This document shows, piece by piece, positions 9,258 to 18,232 of a DNA stretch of 64,000 bases. The notes beneath the pieces are model-generated. The model saw only the letters and a program-made list of their open reading frames with translations. It did no database searches and was not told the origin of the DNA. The translations under genes and the position numbers were made by a program. Source of the DNA: an uncultured Lachnospiraceae bacterium (GTDB taxonomy: Bacteria > Bacillota > Clostridia > Lachnospirales > Lachnospiraceae); NCBI GenBank assembly GCA_947245585.1, contig CAMXPV010000012.1:23871-87870 (forward strand), given 5' to 3'. Positions within the stretch are counted from its first letter, which is position 1; the number at the start of each line of letters is the position of its first letter.

Positions 9258-9275
9258 GATTGAGCAAGCTCGATC
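9258..9275 (+). promoter_or_regulatory. Operator-like palindrome or hairpin just downstream of the 9217 promoter
   Basis: GATTGAGC-AA-GCTCGATC is an 8-bp inverted repeat with one T-G wobble and a 2-base centre. It starts about 6 bases after the expected transcription start. Its position fits a repressor operator or a 5'-end hairpin in the mRNA. A 2-base loop is too tight for a stable RNA hairpin at full length, which favours a DNA operator. No cognate regulator is visible in the window. Confidence 0.45.
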
Positions 9276-9294
9276 GTGGCTAGGGAGAAATGAT

Positions 9295-10356
9295 ATGAAC
9301 GCATTGGAGCTTAACACAGTTCTTCTATCCGAGGACAGAAGCTGTCTGGAAATTTTGGATCAGACGCTTCTGCCGGGCACAGTGAAGGTGCTGCGGATAG
9401 AAAAAATAGAGGATATTTACGAGGCCATCCGTTTTCTGAGAGTCAGGGGAGCCCCGGCCATCGGCGTGTGTGCAGGATACGGGATTGCCCTTACGGCCTC
9501 CCGCATAGAGACGCAGGATTACGAGACCTTTTTGCAGACCTTTCTGGAGCAGAAGAAGTATCTGGCCTCTTCACGGCCAACGGCAGTGAATTTGTTCTGG
9601 GCGCTTGACCGGATGGAACGGACGCTGCGGGCCCATAAGGACAGGCCGGTGGATGAGATTAAGGAAATTTTGTTTGCCGAGGCGCAGGCCATCCGTGATG
9701 AGGACGTGGCCATCAGCCGCAGCATCGGGGAGATCGGCTTTGGCCTGATCAAGCCGGGGGACGGCATTCTCACCCACTGTAATGCGGGCACCCTCGCCAC
9801 GGCGAAATACGGCACCGCCACGGCACCCATGTACATTGCGTTAGAGCATGGGATGCGGGACTTTCGGGTATACTGTGATGAGACAAGACCCCTTCTGCAG
9901 GGGGCGCGGCTGACGGCCTTTGAGCTTTTCGGCGCGGGCATTGATACGACTTTGATCTGTGACAACATGGCTTCCACGGTGATGAAAGGCGGCTTGGTGA
10001 ATCTGGTTTTTGTGGGGTGTGACCGGGTGGCGGCAAACGGGGATACGGCCAATAAAATTGGTACTTCCGGGGTGGCCGTACTGGCAAAGCATTACGGAAT
10101 TCCCTTTTACGTATGTGCACCTAGTTCCACCATAGACATGTCGCTTGCAGCGGGAGACCAGATACCTATTGAGGAGAGGGCGGCAGAGGAAGTGACGGAA
10201 ATGTGGTATCAGGAACGGATGGCTCCCGAGGGTGTGAAGGTATTGAATCCGGCCTTTGACGTGACGGACCATTCGCTGATTTCAGGGATTATCACGGAGA
10301 AGGGACTTTGCAGAGCGCCTTATCAACAGGCTTTTTTGGAACTTGGCATCGGTTAA
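9295..10356 (+). CDS. mtnA: S-methyl-5-thioribose-1-phosphate isomerase family protein
   Basis: A 353-aa member of the eIF2B/MtnA isomerase family. It shows the family marks: RGAPAIGVCAGYG near residue 50, THCNAGTLAT with the catalytic cysteine (near 160), and GCDRVAANGDTANKIGT with the catalytic aspartate (near 240). The usual role is conversion of 5-methylthioribose-1-P to the ribulose form in methionine salvage; close paralogues act on 5-deoxyribose-1-P. No other salvage gene is nearby, and it is the first gene of a nonulosonate operon, 30 bases before pseB. The start at 9295 has AGGGAGAA upstream; the frame also opens at 9244, over the promoter, which is unlikely. Family certain; in vivo substrate uncertain. 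Confidence 0.88.
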   Translation: MNALELNTVLLSEDRSCLEILDQTLLPGTVKVLRIEKIEDIYEAIRFLRVRGAPAIGVCAGYGIALTASRIETQDYETFLQTFLEQKKYLASSRPTAVNLFWALDRMERTLRAHKDRPVDEIKEILFAEAQAIRDEDVAISRSIGEIGFGLIKPGDGILTHCNAGTLATAKYGTATAPMYIALEHGMRDFRVYCDETRPLLQGARLTAFELFGAGIDTTLICDNMASTVMKGGLVNLVFVGCDRVAANGDTANKIGTSGVAVLAKHYGIPFYVCAPSSTIDMSLAAGDQIPIEERAAEEVTEMWYQERMAPEGVKVLNPAFDVTDHSLISGIITEKGLCRAPYQQAFLELGIG

Positions 10357-10386
10357 ACTGTATTCATATAAGAGGAGACATACGGT

Positions 10387-11382
10387 ATGTTAAAAGATAA
10401 GACCATATTGATTACCGGGGGGACGGGTTCTTTCGGAAAATGTTTTACCAAATATGTGCTGACCCACTATGAACCGAAAAAAATCATTATTTATTCCAGG
10501 GACGAGTTCAAACAGTGGATGATGGCGGAAGAGTTTAAGGCCTATGCGGAAAAGCTCCGCTTTTTTATCGGCGATGTGCGCGATGTGGAGCGCTTAAAAC
10601 GTGCCTGCGAGGGCGTGGACTACATCATTCATGCAGCGGCATTAAAGCAGGTGCCGGCCTGTGAGTACAACCCCAATGAGGCCATTAAGACCAATATTCA
10701 CGGTGCCATGAACGTGATTGACGCGGCGCTGGATACGGGCGTGAAAAAGGTGGTGGCCCTGTCTACTGACAAGGCGGTGAATCCGGTGAATCTCTATGGC
10801 GGGACGAAACTTGTGTCGGACAAACTTTTTGTGGCGGCCAACGCCTATGTGGGGACGAAGGATATCAATTTCTCCATTGTGAGGTACGGCAATGTGGCAG
10901 GAAGCCGTGGGTCGGTGATTCCTTTCTTCCACAAACTGATTCAGGACGGGGCGAAAGAACTTCCGATTACAGATTTGCGCATGACCAGATTCTGGATCAG
11001 CCTGACGCAGGGTGTTGAGCTTGTGATCAAGGCGCTTGCGGAGGCCAACGGCGGAGAGACTTTTATCAGCAAAATTCCCTCCTTTAAAATCACGGATCTG
11101 GCGGAGGCAATGCTGCCGGGCTGTCAGATGAAGGAGACCGGAATCCGGCCGGGAGAGAAACTGCATGAGATTATGGTGACCACAGAGGATTCGGCGACAA
11201 CCTACGAGTACGACAAGCATTTTATCGTCTACCCGCAGATGACATGGAACAACAGACAACAGCCGGATCTGTCAGGTAAGAAAGTGCCGGAGGGTTTTCA
11301 TTACAGTTCCGACAACAATACCGAGTGGCTCGGCGTGGAAGATATACGAAAGCTTTTAGACGATGTGGAATTGGAAAAGTAG
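10387..11382 (+). CDS. pseB: UDP-N-acetylglucosamine 4,6-dehydratase (inverting)
   Basis: A 331-aa SDR enzyme with TGGTGSFGK at the N-terminus (NAD(P) site), HAAALKQVPACEYNP, and STDKAVNPVNLYGGTK holding the catalytic Y-x-x-x-K. This is the soluble PseB/FlaA1 type, which lacks membrane helices. It converts UDP-GlcNAc to UDP-2-acetamido-2,6-dideoxy-beta-L-arabino-4-hexulose, the first step toward pseudaminic acid. The start has AGAGGAGA upstream. PseC follows after ~110 bases containing a stem-loop. The window also holds a membrane-bound retaining dehydratase (38926-40803), so two separate 4-keto sugar pools are expected. The match in motif and neighbourhood is strong. Confidence 0.92.
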   Translation: MLKDKTILITGGTGSFGKCFTKYVLTHYEPKKIIIYSRDEFKQWMMAEEFKAYAEKLRFFIGDVRDVERLKRACEGVDYIIHAAALKQVPACEYNPNEAIKTNIHGAMNVIDAALDTGVKKVVALSTDKAVNPVNLYGGTKLVSDKLFVAANAYVGTKDINFSIVRYGNVAGSRGSVIPFFHKLIQDGAKELPITDLRMTRFWISLTQGVELVIKALAEANGGETFISKIPSFKITDLAEAMLPGCQMKETGIRPGEKLHEIMVTTEDSATTYEYDKHFIVYPQMTWNNRQQPDLSGKKVPEGFHYSSDNNTEWLGVEDIRKLLDDVELEK

Positions 11383-11393
11383 AAAAGGCAGTA

Positions 11394-11454
11394 TGAGAAG
11401 AACTTTCAAAGATATCCCGCCATGGAACGGGATGTCCGGAAGTTCTATGTCTCA
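11394..11454 (+). promoter_or_regulatory. Intergenic stem-loop between pseB and pseC
   Basis: Two nested stems are visible. The outer stem pairs TGAGA (11394-11398) with TCTCA (11450-11454) and AGAACTT (11399-11405) with AAGTTCT (11440-11446). The inner stem pairs ATCCCG (11414-11419) with CGGGAT (11428-11433). No T-run follows, so it is not a classic terminator. It may protect or process the mRNA, or tune pseC expression. Confidence 0.5.
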
Positions 11455-11491
11455 TGCGGTTTATGCTACAGAAACAGAGAAAGGTTGAAAA

Positions 11492-12685
11492 ATGGAAAAA
11501 CCTGCAATAGAAGGCGGTAAGCCGGTTAGGGAGACCCCTATATTTTACGGACATCAATATATAGATGAGGCGGATATTCAGGCCGTAACTGAGGTGCTAA
11601 AAAGCGATTTTCTCACCTGCGGTCCCAAGATTGCGGAACTGGAAGAAAAGCTTTGTGCACTGACAGGGGCAAAGTATGCAGTGGTCTGTGCAAACGGAAC
11701 GGCAGCGTTACATATCGCGGCGCTTAGTGCCGGTGTGGGAGAGGGAGACGAGGTGATTACAACGCCCATCACCTTTGCAGCTTCGGCCAACTGTGCGCTC
11801 TACTGTGGGGCCCGGCCTGTCTTTGCGGATATTGATCCCGAAACGTACAATATTGATCCTGTTAAGGTAGAGGCAGCCATTACGCCCCGTACAAAGGCGG
11901 TGGTGGCGGTGGATTACACAGGACAGTCCGTGGATCTGACACCGCTCACAGAGATATGCAGAAAGCATGGCTTAACGCTGATTGAGGACGGTGCCCATGT
12001 GATCGGCACCACCTATAAAGGACAGCCAAATGGTTCCATCGCGGATATGACCACCTTCAGTTTCCATCCGGTTAAGACTGTGACAGGCGGTGAGGGCGGC
12101 GCTGTTTTGACTAACGATGAAACCCTGTATCAAAAGCTGCTTTTGTATCGCACCCACGGTATTACGAGGGACGAAAGTCTGATGGAACATGAGCAGGACG
12201 GGCCGTGGTATTATGAGCAGATTTTGCTAGGCTATAATTTTCGCATGACGGATATGCAGGCGGCCCTTATCATCAGCCAGTTGGACAAACTGCCGATGTT
12301 TCGGGCACGCAGAAAAGAGATTGTGAAACGGTATGACGAGGCGTTTGGAAAGATGCCGGAGCTGTTTGTGCAGAGGGAAATTCCAGAGTCGGATACCACA
12401 AGGCATTTGTATATTCTGCGCATTGTACCGGAAAAATTAAAGATTGACAGGAGGCGGTTTTTCGACGCGTTGGCGGCGGAAAACGTGCACTGCAATGTAC
12501 ACTATATTCCGACCTATTATTTCCCCTACTATGAAAAGATGGGATACAGGCGGGGAATCTGTCCCAATGCGGAGAAGCTGTACGAAGAAATTTTATCGCT
12601 GCCGCTCTATTATGCAATGAACGACGAGGACGTGGAGAGTGTGATCGAAGCGGTGAAAAAGATCGTAGACTACTATCGTGTATAG
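11492..12685 (+). CDS. pseC: UDP-4-amino-4,6-dideoxy-N-acetyl-L-altrosamine transaminase
   Basis: A 397-aa DegT/DnrJ/EryC1/StrS aminotransferase. It has CANGTAALHIAAL for cofactor phosphate, IEDGAHVIG (Asp binding the pyridine nitrogen, near residue 165) and FHPVKTVTGGEGG with the PLP lysine at about K195. The first residues (EKPAIEGGKPVRETPI) and the F-H-P-V-K-T motif are typical of PseC. It transfers an amino group from glutamate to C4 of the PseB product. AGAGAAAGG precedes the start. Length and motifs are normal. It is the second step of CMP-pseudaminate synthesis. Confidence 0.9.
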   Translation: MEKPAIEGGKPVRETPIFYGHQYIDEADIQAVTEVLKSDFLTCGPKIAELEEKLCALTGAKYAVVCANGTAALHIAALSAGVGEGDEVITTPITFAASANCALYCGARPVFADIDPETYNIDPVKVEAAITPRTKAVVAVDYTGQSVDLTPLTEICRKHGLTLIEDGAHVIGTTYKGQPNGSIADMTTFSFHPVKTVTGGEGGAVLTNDETLYQKLLLYRTHGITRDESLMEHEQDGPWYYEQILLGYNFRMTDMQAALIISQLDKLPMFRARRKEIVKRYDEAFGKMPELFVQREIPESDTTRHLYILRIVPEKLKIDRRRFFDALAAENVHCNVHYIPTYYFPYYEKMGYRRGICPNAEKLYEEILSLPLYYAMNDEDVESVIEAVKKIVDYYRV

Positions 12686-12711
12686 AAGGACAAACGGATA
12701 AGGGAAACAAG

Positions 12712-15003
12712 ATGACGGAAGAGATTTCACTGAGAGCGAAAATAATATATGTGGTATTGACGGCGCTATTTGTCCTTTTTCTTTGGCTCGGAGATGAGGG
12801 AAAACAGCCTATGATTTACCATGGCACCGAATTGCAGCACTCTGTTGGGCTGATTGACTCGGAGGATGCACTGGTACTGCAGGAATCCGTGGCCCGGAAC
12901 GGCGTGGTGGCGCACACACCCGCTTATGTCATGAACAAAGGCAGTTATACGGTGAACCTGAGCTATCTTTCTGAACAGCAGGGAAACGTGCTTGAACTCT
13001 GGGAACAGGGGGATAAGATCGCGGCCTGGCCGATCAATCCTGCGGAAAATGAAATCTCCGCGGATTTCACATTGGCCAAGGACACGAAACAACTGCAAGT
13101 CTGTGTCAACTACGTGGGAAAGGGCGCGCTTACGATCAGGAAACTTTCGGTGTCGCCCCAAAGACTTTTTTATACGGACACCTATCTGATGATCGTGGTT
13201 GTCCTGCTTTTGCACCTCGCCGGGTGGTGGTATATCAAGGGCGGAAAGGACCGGATTCCCAGAGGAATGCTTTTGGATGGCTGTGTGATTTTGGGGGTAG
13301 CGCTTCTTGCGACCACGCCCATGATGCAGACATATCTCTACAACGCGGATGATCTGTGCTATCATCTGGCTCGGTTGGAAGGGGTAAAGGACGGCATACT
13401 GGACGGACAGATCCCGGTGAATATTTTGCCGGAGGGTTTACAGGGAAATGGGTACATGAATGCCATGTATCCCTATCTGTTTTTATATATAGGCGCTTTT
13501 TTGAGAATATGCAGAGTATCTCTGGCCTTTTCTTACAAGGTTTTGATCTTCCTGTCCAATCTGGCTTCTGCGTGTTGCATTTACGCTGCAGTAAAATCTG
13601 TGGTGAAGTCCAGACGAAGCATTTTGCTGGCGGTGGTGCTTTATACGCTCATGCCCTACCGATTTACCAATATTTTGTCGAGGGGAGATTTGGGCGAGAC
13701 ATTGGCTTTGATTTTTTGGCCGATGTTACTTGCGGGGCTTTATCATCTGACCATGGGCGATAAGAAGAAATGGTACTATTTGGTGATCGGTTTTTCCGGC
13801 ATCCTGCAAAGCCACATTCTGAGCGCGGCTTATGCGGCGGCCATCTGTGTATTGACGGCGCTTGTTTACTGTGTGCGTCTTGCAAAAGATAAGCGGTATC
13901 TGGAAGTTTTGAAAGCGGCGGGACTTACGGTGCTTTTGAATGCGTGGTATATCGTGCCGTTTTTGTATTATTATTTTACGGAAAATCTGGACAAGGAAGT
14001 GCTGCGGTGGAGCGGTTATTTTGAACAGTCGATCAACCTCTCCAATATGACGCAGTCCATCAGCCTTTACAATAAACAGTATTTTTCTCTGGGTCTGGCG
14101 CTGCTTGGCGGTGTGGGAATTGCTGTCATTTACTTTTTGTGCGAGCGGCGAAAAAAGTTTGGCGATTCGGATGGGTTCCTACTCTATCTCCTGATTTTAG
14201 GCGGTGCGCTTGTTTTCATGTCGACGGGATATTTTCCGAGCAGGGCGTTGATGGCCAGTCCCTTTTTCAGCAATATTGCTACCATGCTGCAGTTTCCGTG
14301 GCGCTTTCTGGGACCGGCATCGGCCTGCTTCACCTTTGTGGGCGCGGCGGCTCTCGAGCGCTCAACGCTGATCAAAAATTACCGAAACGGGCTCTTTGCG
14401 ATGTTGGTCGGGCTCAATCTTCTGGTGATCGTCACGGTGCCGGCGGACAACAATCATGTGCCCTATAAAAATGCGGAGGCTGTGGCCTCCAAGGGGCATG
14501 AGACCAAACTGATAACCAGTGTGGGGCTGTTTTATCCGCATGAATGGCGGCTGTTTGACGCAATGGATGAAAAATTGACGAGAAGTGTTCTGATATCCGA
14601 CATTGGTTCTGTTTCCATACATGACTATAAGAAAGAGGGAACGAAGGCGGCAGTGTCCTACACGGCCATTTCCGACAAGGCTTATATCGAGCTGCCGCTA
14701 CAGAATTATCGTGGATACCGCGCAACCGACGAACTCGGAAATCCGGTGGAGATTACCCAGGGAGACGGCGGCCGTATGCGTTTTCTGGCGAGAGGGGATG
14801 GCGTAGAGCATCGAATTTATGTGCGCTACGGCCCGGTGCCGGGATTTGTGGCCGCCAATGTGGTGTCGGCGCTTACGATTTTTGCATGTCTGTATCTGTG
14901 CGTGGGACGGTTTTTTAACATAAATCTGCCTTATATAAGGGGACGTCAAAAAGACGGGGATTCTTCATCCGGGGTTGAGAGGGAGGAGACGCTTGAAGCT
15001 TAG
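12712..15003 (+). CDS. Large polytopic membrane protein, YfhO/GT-C-like
   Basis: A 763-aa protein with one helix near residues 10-28, an extracytoplasmic domain (~30-150), about 11 further helices (~160-610), a soluble tail (~620-735) and a last helix at about 725-745. After TM2 the sequence TYLYNADDLCYHLARLEGVK carries the acidic D-D...R pattern of GT-C fold transferases. The family matches large Firmicute membrane proteins annotated as YfhO-like or '6-pyruvoyl-tetrahydropterin synthase-related'. No reaction is proven. It may transfer a sugar from a polyprenyl carrier outside the cell. The 3' end overlaps the next gene by 11 bases. Confidence 0.55.
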   Translation: MTEEISLRAKIIYVVLTALFVLFLWLGDEGKQPMIYHGTELQHSVGLIDSEDALVLQESVARNGVVAHTPAYVMNKGSYTVNLSYLSEQQGNVLELWEQGDKIAAWPINPAENEISADFTLAKDTKQLQVCVNYVGKGALTIRKLSVSPQRLFYTDTYLMIVVVLLLHLAGWWYIKGGKDRIPRGMLLDGCVILGVALLATTPMMQTYLYNADDLCYHLARLEGVKDGILDGQIPVNILPEGLQGNGYMNAMYPYLFLYIGAFLRICRVSLAFSYKVLIFLSNLASACCIYAAVKSVVKSRRSILLAVVLYTLMPYRFTNILSRGDLGETLALIFWPMLLAGLYHLTMGDKKKWYYLVIGFSGILQSHILSAAYAAAICVLTALVYCVRLAKDKRYLEVLKAAGLTVLLNAWYIVPFLYYYFTENLDKEVLRWSGYFEQSINLSNMTQSISLYNKQYFSLGLALLGGVGIAVIYFLCERRKKFGDSDGFLLYLLILGGALVFMSTGYFPSRALMASPFFSNIATMLQFPWRFLGPASACFTFVGAAALERSTLIKNYRNGLFAMLVGLNLLVIVTVPADNNHVPYKNAEAVASKGHETKLITSVGLFYPHEWRLFDAMDEKLTRSVLISDIGSVSIHDYKKEGTKAAVSYTAISDKAYIELPLQNYRGYRATDELGNPVEITQGDGGRMRFLARGDGVEHRIYVRYGPVPGFVAANVVSALTIFACLYLCVGRFFNINLPYIRGRQKDGDSSSGVEREETLEA

Positions 15004-16033
15004 TATCATCGTGCCGGTCTACAATATGGCGGCGGAGAAGAAACTGGAATATTGTCTGGACTCATTGGTGGGTCAGACGGTGTCGGACTATGAGATCATT
15101 GCGGTGGACGATTGTTCCACCGATGAGTCATGGGAGATTCTGCAGGCCTACGAGAAGCGTTTTCCGGAAAAATTCCGTGCGGTGCACCTTGCGGCAAACC
15201 GTCATCAGGGCGGCGCCAAAAATGTGGGTCTGAAGATGGCGCAGGGTGATTGGATCGGTTTTATTGACAGCGATGACTGGATAACGCCGGACATGTATGA
15301 GCGGTTGATCGGGAAAGCGGAGGAGACAGGGGCTGATCTGGCGGGCTGTGATTACTGCCTTACCGCAGAGCACTCCATGAAAGTGGGACAGGTGGTGCAC
15401 AACAATAAAAAAAGCCAAACAGGCGTATTGGATGACGAGAAGAGGCGCAGCCTGATTTTGGACGGGGGAAGTCTGGTAGTAAAAATATTTCGCCGCTCCA
15501 TGATTTTACAGTATGATCTCTGGTTTCCCGAAGATATTTTTTATGAGGACAATGCGCTTGGCAACTCCTATTTGATTCTGGCAAACCAGTTTGTCTATAT
15601 TGAGGAACCGCTTTACTTTTATTACCAACATGAGTCTTCCACCGTTCACACGATTTCCGAGAAACGCTGTGAGGATCGCTGTGAGGCCGGCAGACTGATG
15701 CTTGAAGAGGCGAAACGCCATGATTATCTGGACAGATACCGCCCGGAACTGGAATACAGCTTTACGCTGCTCTTCTATGTGAATACGCTTTTCACATATA
15801 TGGCGGGTGTGAAGCGGACGAAATACCGTTTTGTGAAAAAGTTGGGAGAGGAAATGCGGTGTACGTTTCCTGATTTTCAGAAGAATACCTATTACTGTGA
15901 ACGGACGGGAGAGGAAGAGAAAAAATTGATCCGTATGCAGATGCGGTCCACGGTTTTGTTTATGGGGTATTATAAGCTGCTTTGGACATACAGAAAGCTG
16001 AGGAAAAAACTGTCGAGCAAAAGCGCGCGCTGA
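14993..16033 (+). CDS. Family 2 glycosyltransferase (TTG start)
   Basis: A 346-aa GT2 enzyme with KLSIIVPVYNMAAEKKLEYC, AVDDCSTDESWEIL, RHQGGAKNVGLKMAQGDWIG and FIDSDDWITP (DSDD site). I choose TTG at 14993 because GGGAGGAG lies five bases upstream and the family N-terminus starts exactly here. A TTG at 14975 would place the ribosome site inside the coding region. It overlaps the membrane-protein gene by 11 bases. The acceptor half (~residues 150-346) is of the CDP-glycerol/EpsJ-neighbour kind, with no recognised motif. It probably attaches a sugar to the nonulosonate-containing unit. Confidence 0.8.
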   Translation: MKLSIIVPVYNMAAEKKLEYCLDSLVGQTVSDYEIIAVDDCSTDESWEILQAYEKRFPEKFRAVHLAANRHQGGAKNVGLKMAQGDWIGFIDSDDWITPDMYERLIGKAEETGADLAGCDYCLTAEHSMKVGQVVHNNKKSQTGVLDDEKRRSLILDGGSLVVKIFRRSMILQYDLWFPEDIFYEDNALGNSYLILANQFVYIEEPLYFYYQHESSTVHTISEKRCEDRCEAGRLMLEEAKRHDYLDRYRPELEYSFTLLFYVNTLFTYMAGVKRTKYRFVKKLGEEMRCTFPDFQKNTYYCERTGEEEKKLIRMQMRSTVLFMGYYKLLWTYRKLRKKLSSKSAR

Positions 16034-16045
16034 GGGGGAAAACAT

Positions 16046-18208
16046 ATGGAGATTGGGAGTATCTTTGAAGTAAATCCGGCGGAGGCGGAGGAAGGCGGGG
16101 AAACCGCAGGGTTTCATCTTGCACAGGTGGATAAGTACGGGAAAAGGAATCAGTGCTATACGGCTTCCGGCAGGGAGGCGATCGAGCTTGCCTTGATCAG
16201 TCTGGAGCGTGAAAAGCCGGAGACACCGAAACGATGCCTGATGCCGGCCTATATGTGCGATTCGGTTTTTCTGCCCTTTTTGCATCGGGGTTGGGAACTT
16301 GTTTTTTACTCTGTGGACAGGGAGTTGGAAACGGCCGGGGAGGAGATTTTCAGGTTGGCCCTGGAAAAGGATCCCGGACTTGTCTTCATTCACCCCTATT
16401 ATGGAACGGATACCTGTTGGGGGCTGCGCAGACAGCTTTCCGCACTGCGCCGCAGCGGCGTAATGGTTATGGAGGATGTGACGCAGGCTTATTACTTGCC
16501 GGAGACAGGAAAGGATGCTGATTTTATCGTGGGAAGTCTGCGCAAATGGTACGCGGTTCCCGACGGCGGATTTGTGGCATCCGATCTGCCTATTGCGGAT
16601 GATGTGTTACTGGATGGGGAGGCCTATGCGAGGGAAAGGCTTGCGCCCCTTGTACAGAAGTGGGAATATCTGAAAGACGAAGGAGCGCCGAAGGAGGAAA
16701 GGCAGAAACGCAAAGCAGAGTTTTATACAAAGAACCGTGCTCTGGAGGAGGAACTTGACCATTATGAGGGCGTGCGCCGTCTTTCACAGCTTTCCGTTCA
16801 CATTCTGTCAGAGGTCGATGAGGAAGCGGCGAGACAGAGAAGAGCGGAGAACTACAGTTATCTCTATGAAAAAATCGGCGGCATGAAGAGACTATGGCCC
16901 ATCCTCATGAAAGGGGACGAAGCGCCTCTCTATTTTGCGGTTTATGTGAAGGAGAGGGATGAGCTGCAGCGGTTTCTGGGAGAAAGGGATATTTATGTGC
17001 CCGTGCTCTGGCCGGTGGGCGAGTTAAACAGGGACGAGCTTCGGGGGGACGAGGCGTATATTTTTGAACATATGCTTGCGTTTCCTGTTGACCAGCGTTA
17101 CGGCATAGAACAGATGGAACAGATCGTACAGACACTTGCCCTGTATGAAAACCAACCCATAGTCGGTATCCGTGTAGATGCCAATATGACCATCGGTATG
17201 GGGCACGTGATGCGGTGTATTGCCATTGCGAGACAGCTGATGAAAAAGGGGTGCCGCGTTTTGTTTCTCACGGCTGACGAGTGGGCTAGGGATACCATTT
17301 CGGAGACAGGCATGGATCAGCTCTGTCTGCATACAAGGTGGGACTGGATGGAGGAGGAGCTGCCGAGGCTTCGGGAGATCCTGTCCATGGCCGGGATCAA
17401 GACGCTTTTGGTGGACTCCTATCAGGCGACAACGACTTATTTTGAAGGATTGAAAGATCTGGTGCGGATCGTTCGTATCGACGATTGTTTTGAGCCGGTT
17501 TGTCCGGTGGATCTGTTGATCAACTATAATGCTTATCATGTGAGATTTCCCTATGAAGAGACTTATACGGACGGGACCAGACTTCTTTTGGGGACGGATT
17601 ATGTGCCTTTGCGGGAAGAGTTCGCCCGCGGGGATTTGGTGAATGCGGCGTGCGGGAAGGCGCAAAACGAAGAGGAATTCTCGGTACTGCTTACCAGTGG
17701 AGGCGGTGATACGCAGGATGCGTTGATGGGGCTTTTGCAGAAAGTTGTGGAGGAGGAAGCCTTTAAGAAGGTCACTTTTCATGTGGCAATCGGAGGGCTG
17801 CATCCCCGTGGAGACGAGATTGAACTTTTTTCCATGGAATATGATTCGCCACGCATAAAAGTATACCGGCCCTGCCGGGATGTGGCGGGCTTGATGGCAA
17901 GGTGTGATGCGGCGGTGTCGGCGGCGGGCACCATGCTGTTTGAATTATCTGCGCTTGGCGTTCCCACTGTGTTTTTTGAGACGGCGGACAACCAACGCTA
18001 TGACAGGGAATTTTTTGGGGAAGAGGAACGTATGCTCTATGCCGGAGATATCAGACAGGACAGGGAGGCGTGCCTTACGGCAGTCTGCGAGAACCTGAAA
18101 AAGCTGCTTGCAGATCTGGCGCTCAGACAGCACATGAGAGAGGCGCTCTTTCAGGTGACGGACGGACACGGTGCAGAGAGAATTGCGGAGGAGATTGTAA
18201 AGCTGTAA
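16046..18208 (+). CDS. Aminotransferase-like/PseG fusion protein
   Basis: A 720-aa two-part protein. Residues ~30-365 look like a PLP-dependent DegT-like fold: ASGREAIELALI, MEDVTQAYYLP and GSLRKWYAVPDGG, with a likely PLP lysine at K167. Residues ~373-720 are PseG, the UDP-2,4-diacetamido-2,4,6-trideoxy-altropyranose hydrolase: VGIRVDANMTIGMGHVMRC with catalytic-type His387, then VDSYQ, RIDD and, near the C-terminus, SAAGTMLFELSALGVPTVF. PseG releases UDP to give the free amino sugar used by PseI. PseG is normally ~280-340 aa and alone; the fused N-terminal domain is unusual, and its substrate is unknown because PseC is already present. Next genes are pseF and pseI. Fusion seen directly; joint function inferred. 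Confidence 0.82.
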   Translation: MEIGSIFEVNPAEAEEGGETAGFHLAQVDKYGKRNQCYTASGREAIELALISLEREKPETPKRCLMPAYMCDSVFLPFLHRGWELVFYSVDRELETAGEEIFRLALEKDPGLVFIHPYYGTDTCWGLRRQLSALRRSGVMVMEDVTQAYYLPETGKDADFIVGSLRKWYAVPDGGFVASDLPIADDVLLDGEAYARERLAPLVQKWEYLKDEGAPKEERQKRKAEFYTKNRALEEELDHYEGVRRLSQLSVHILSEVDEEAARQRRAENYSYLYEKIGGMKRLWPILMKGDEAPLYFAVYVKERDELQRFLGERDIYVPVLWPVGELNRDELRGDEAYIFEHMLAFPVDQRYGIEQMEQIVQTLALYENQPIVGIRVDANMTIGMGHVMRCIAIARQLMKKGCRVLFLTADEWARDTISETGMDQLCLHTRWDWMEEELPRLREILSMAGIKTLLVDSYQATTTYFEGLKDLVRIVRIDDCFEPVCPVDLLINYNAYHVRFPYEETYTDGTRLLLGTDYVPLREEFARGDLVNAACGKAQNEEEFSVLLTSGGGDTQDALMGLLQKVVEEEAFKKVTFHVAIGGLHPRGDEIELFSMEYDSPRIKVYRPCRDVAGLMARCDAAVSAAGTMLFELSALGVPTVFFETADNQRYDREFFGEEERMLYAGDIRQDREACLTAVCENLKKLLADLALRQHMREALFQVTDGHGAERIAEEIVKL

Positions 18209-18232
18209 AGGCGGAAAGGAAGAAACGCCAAC

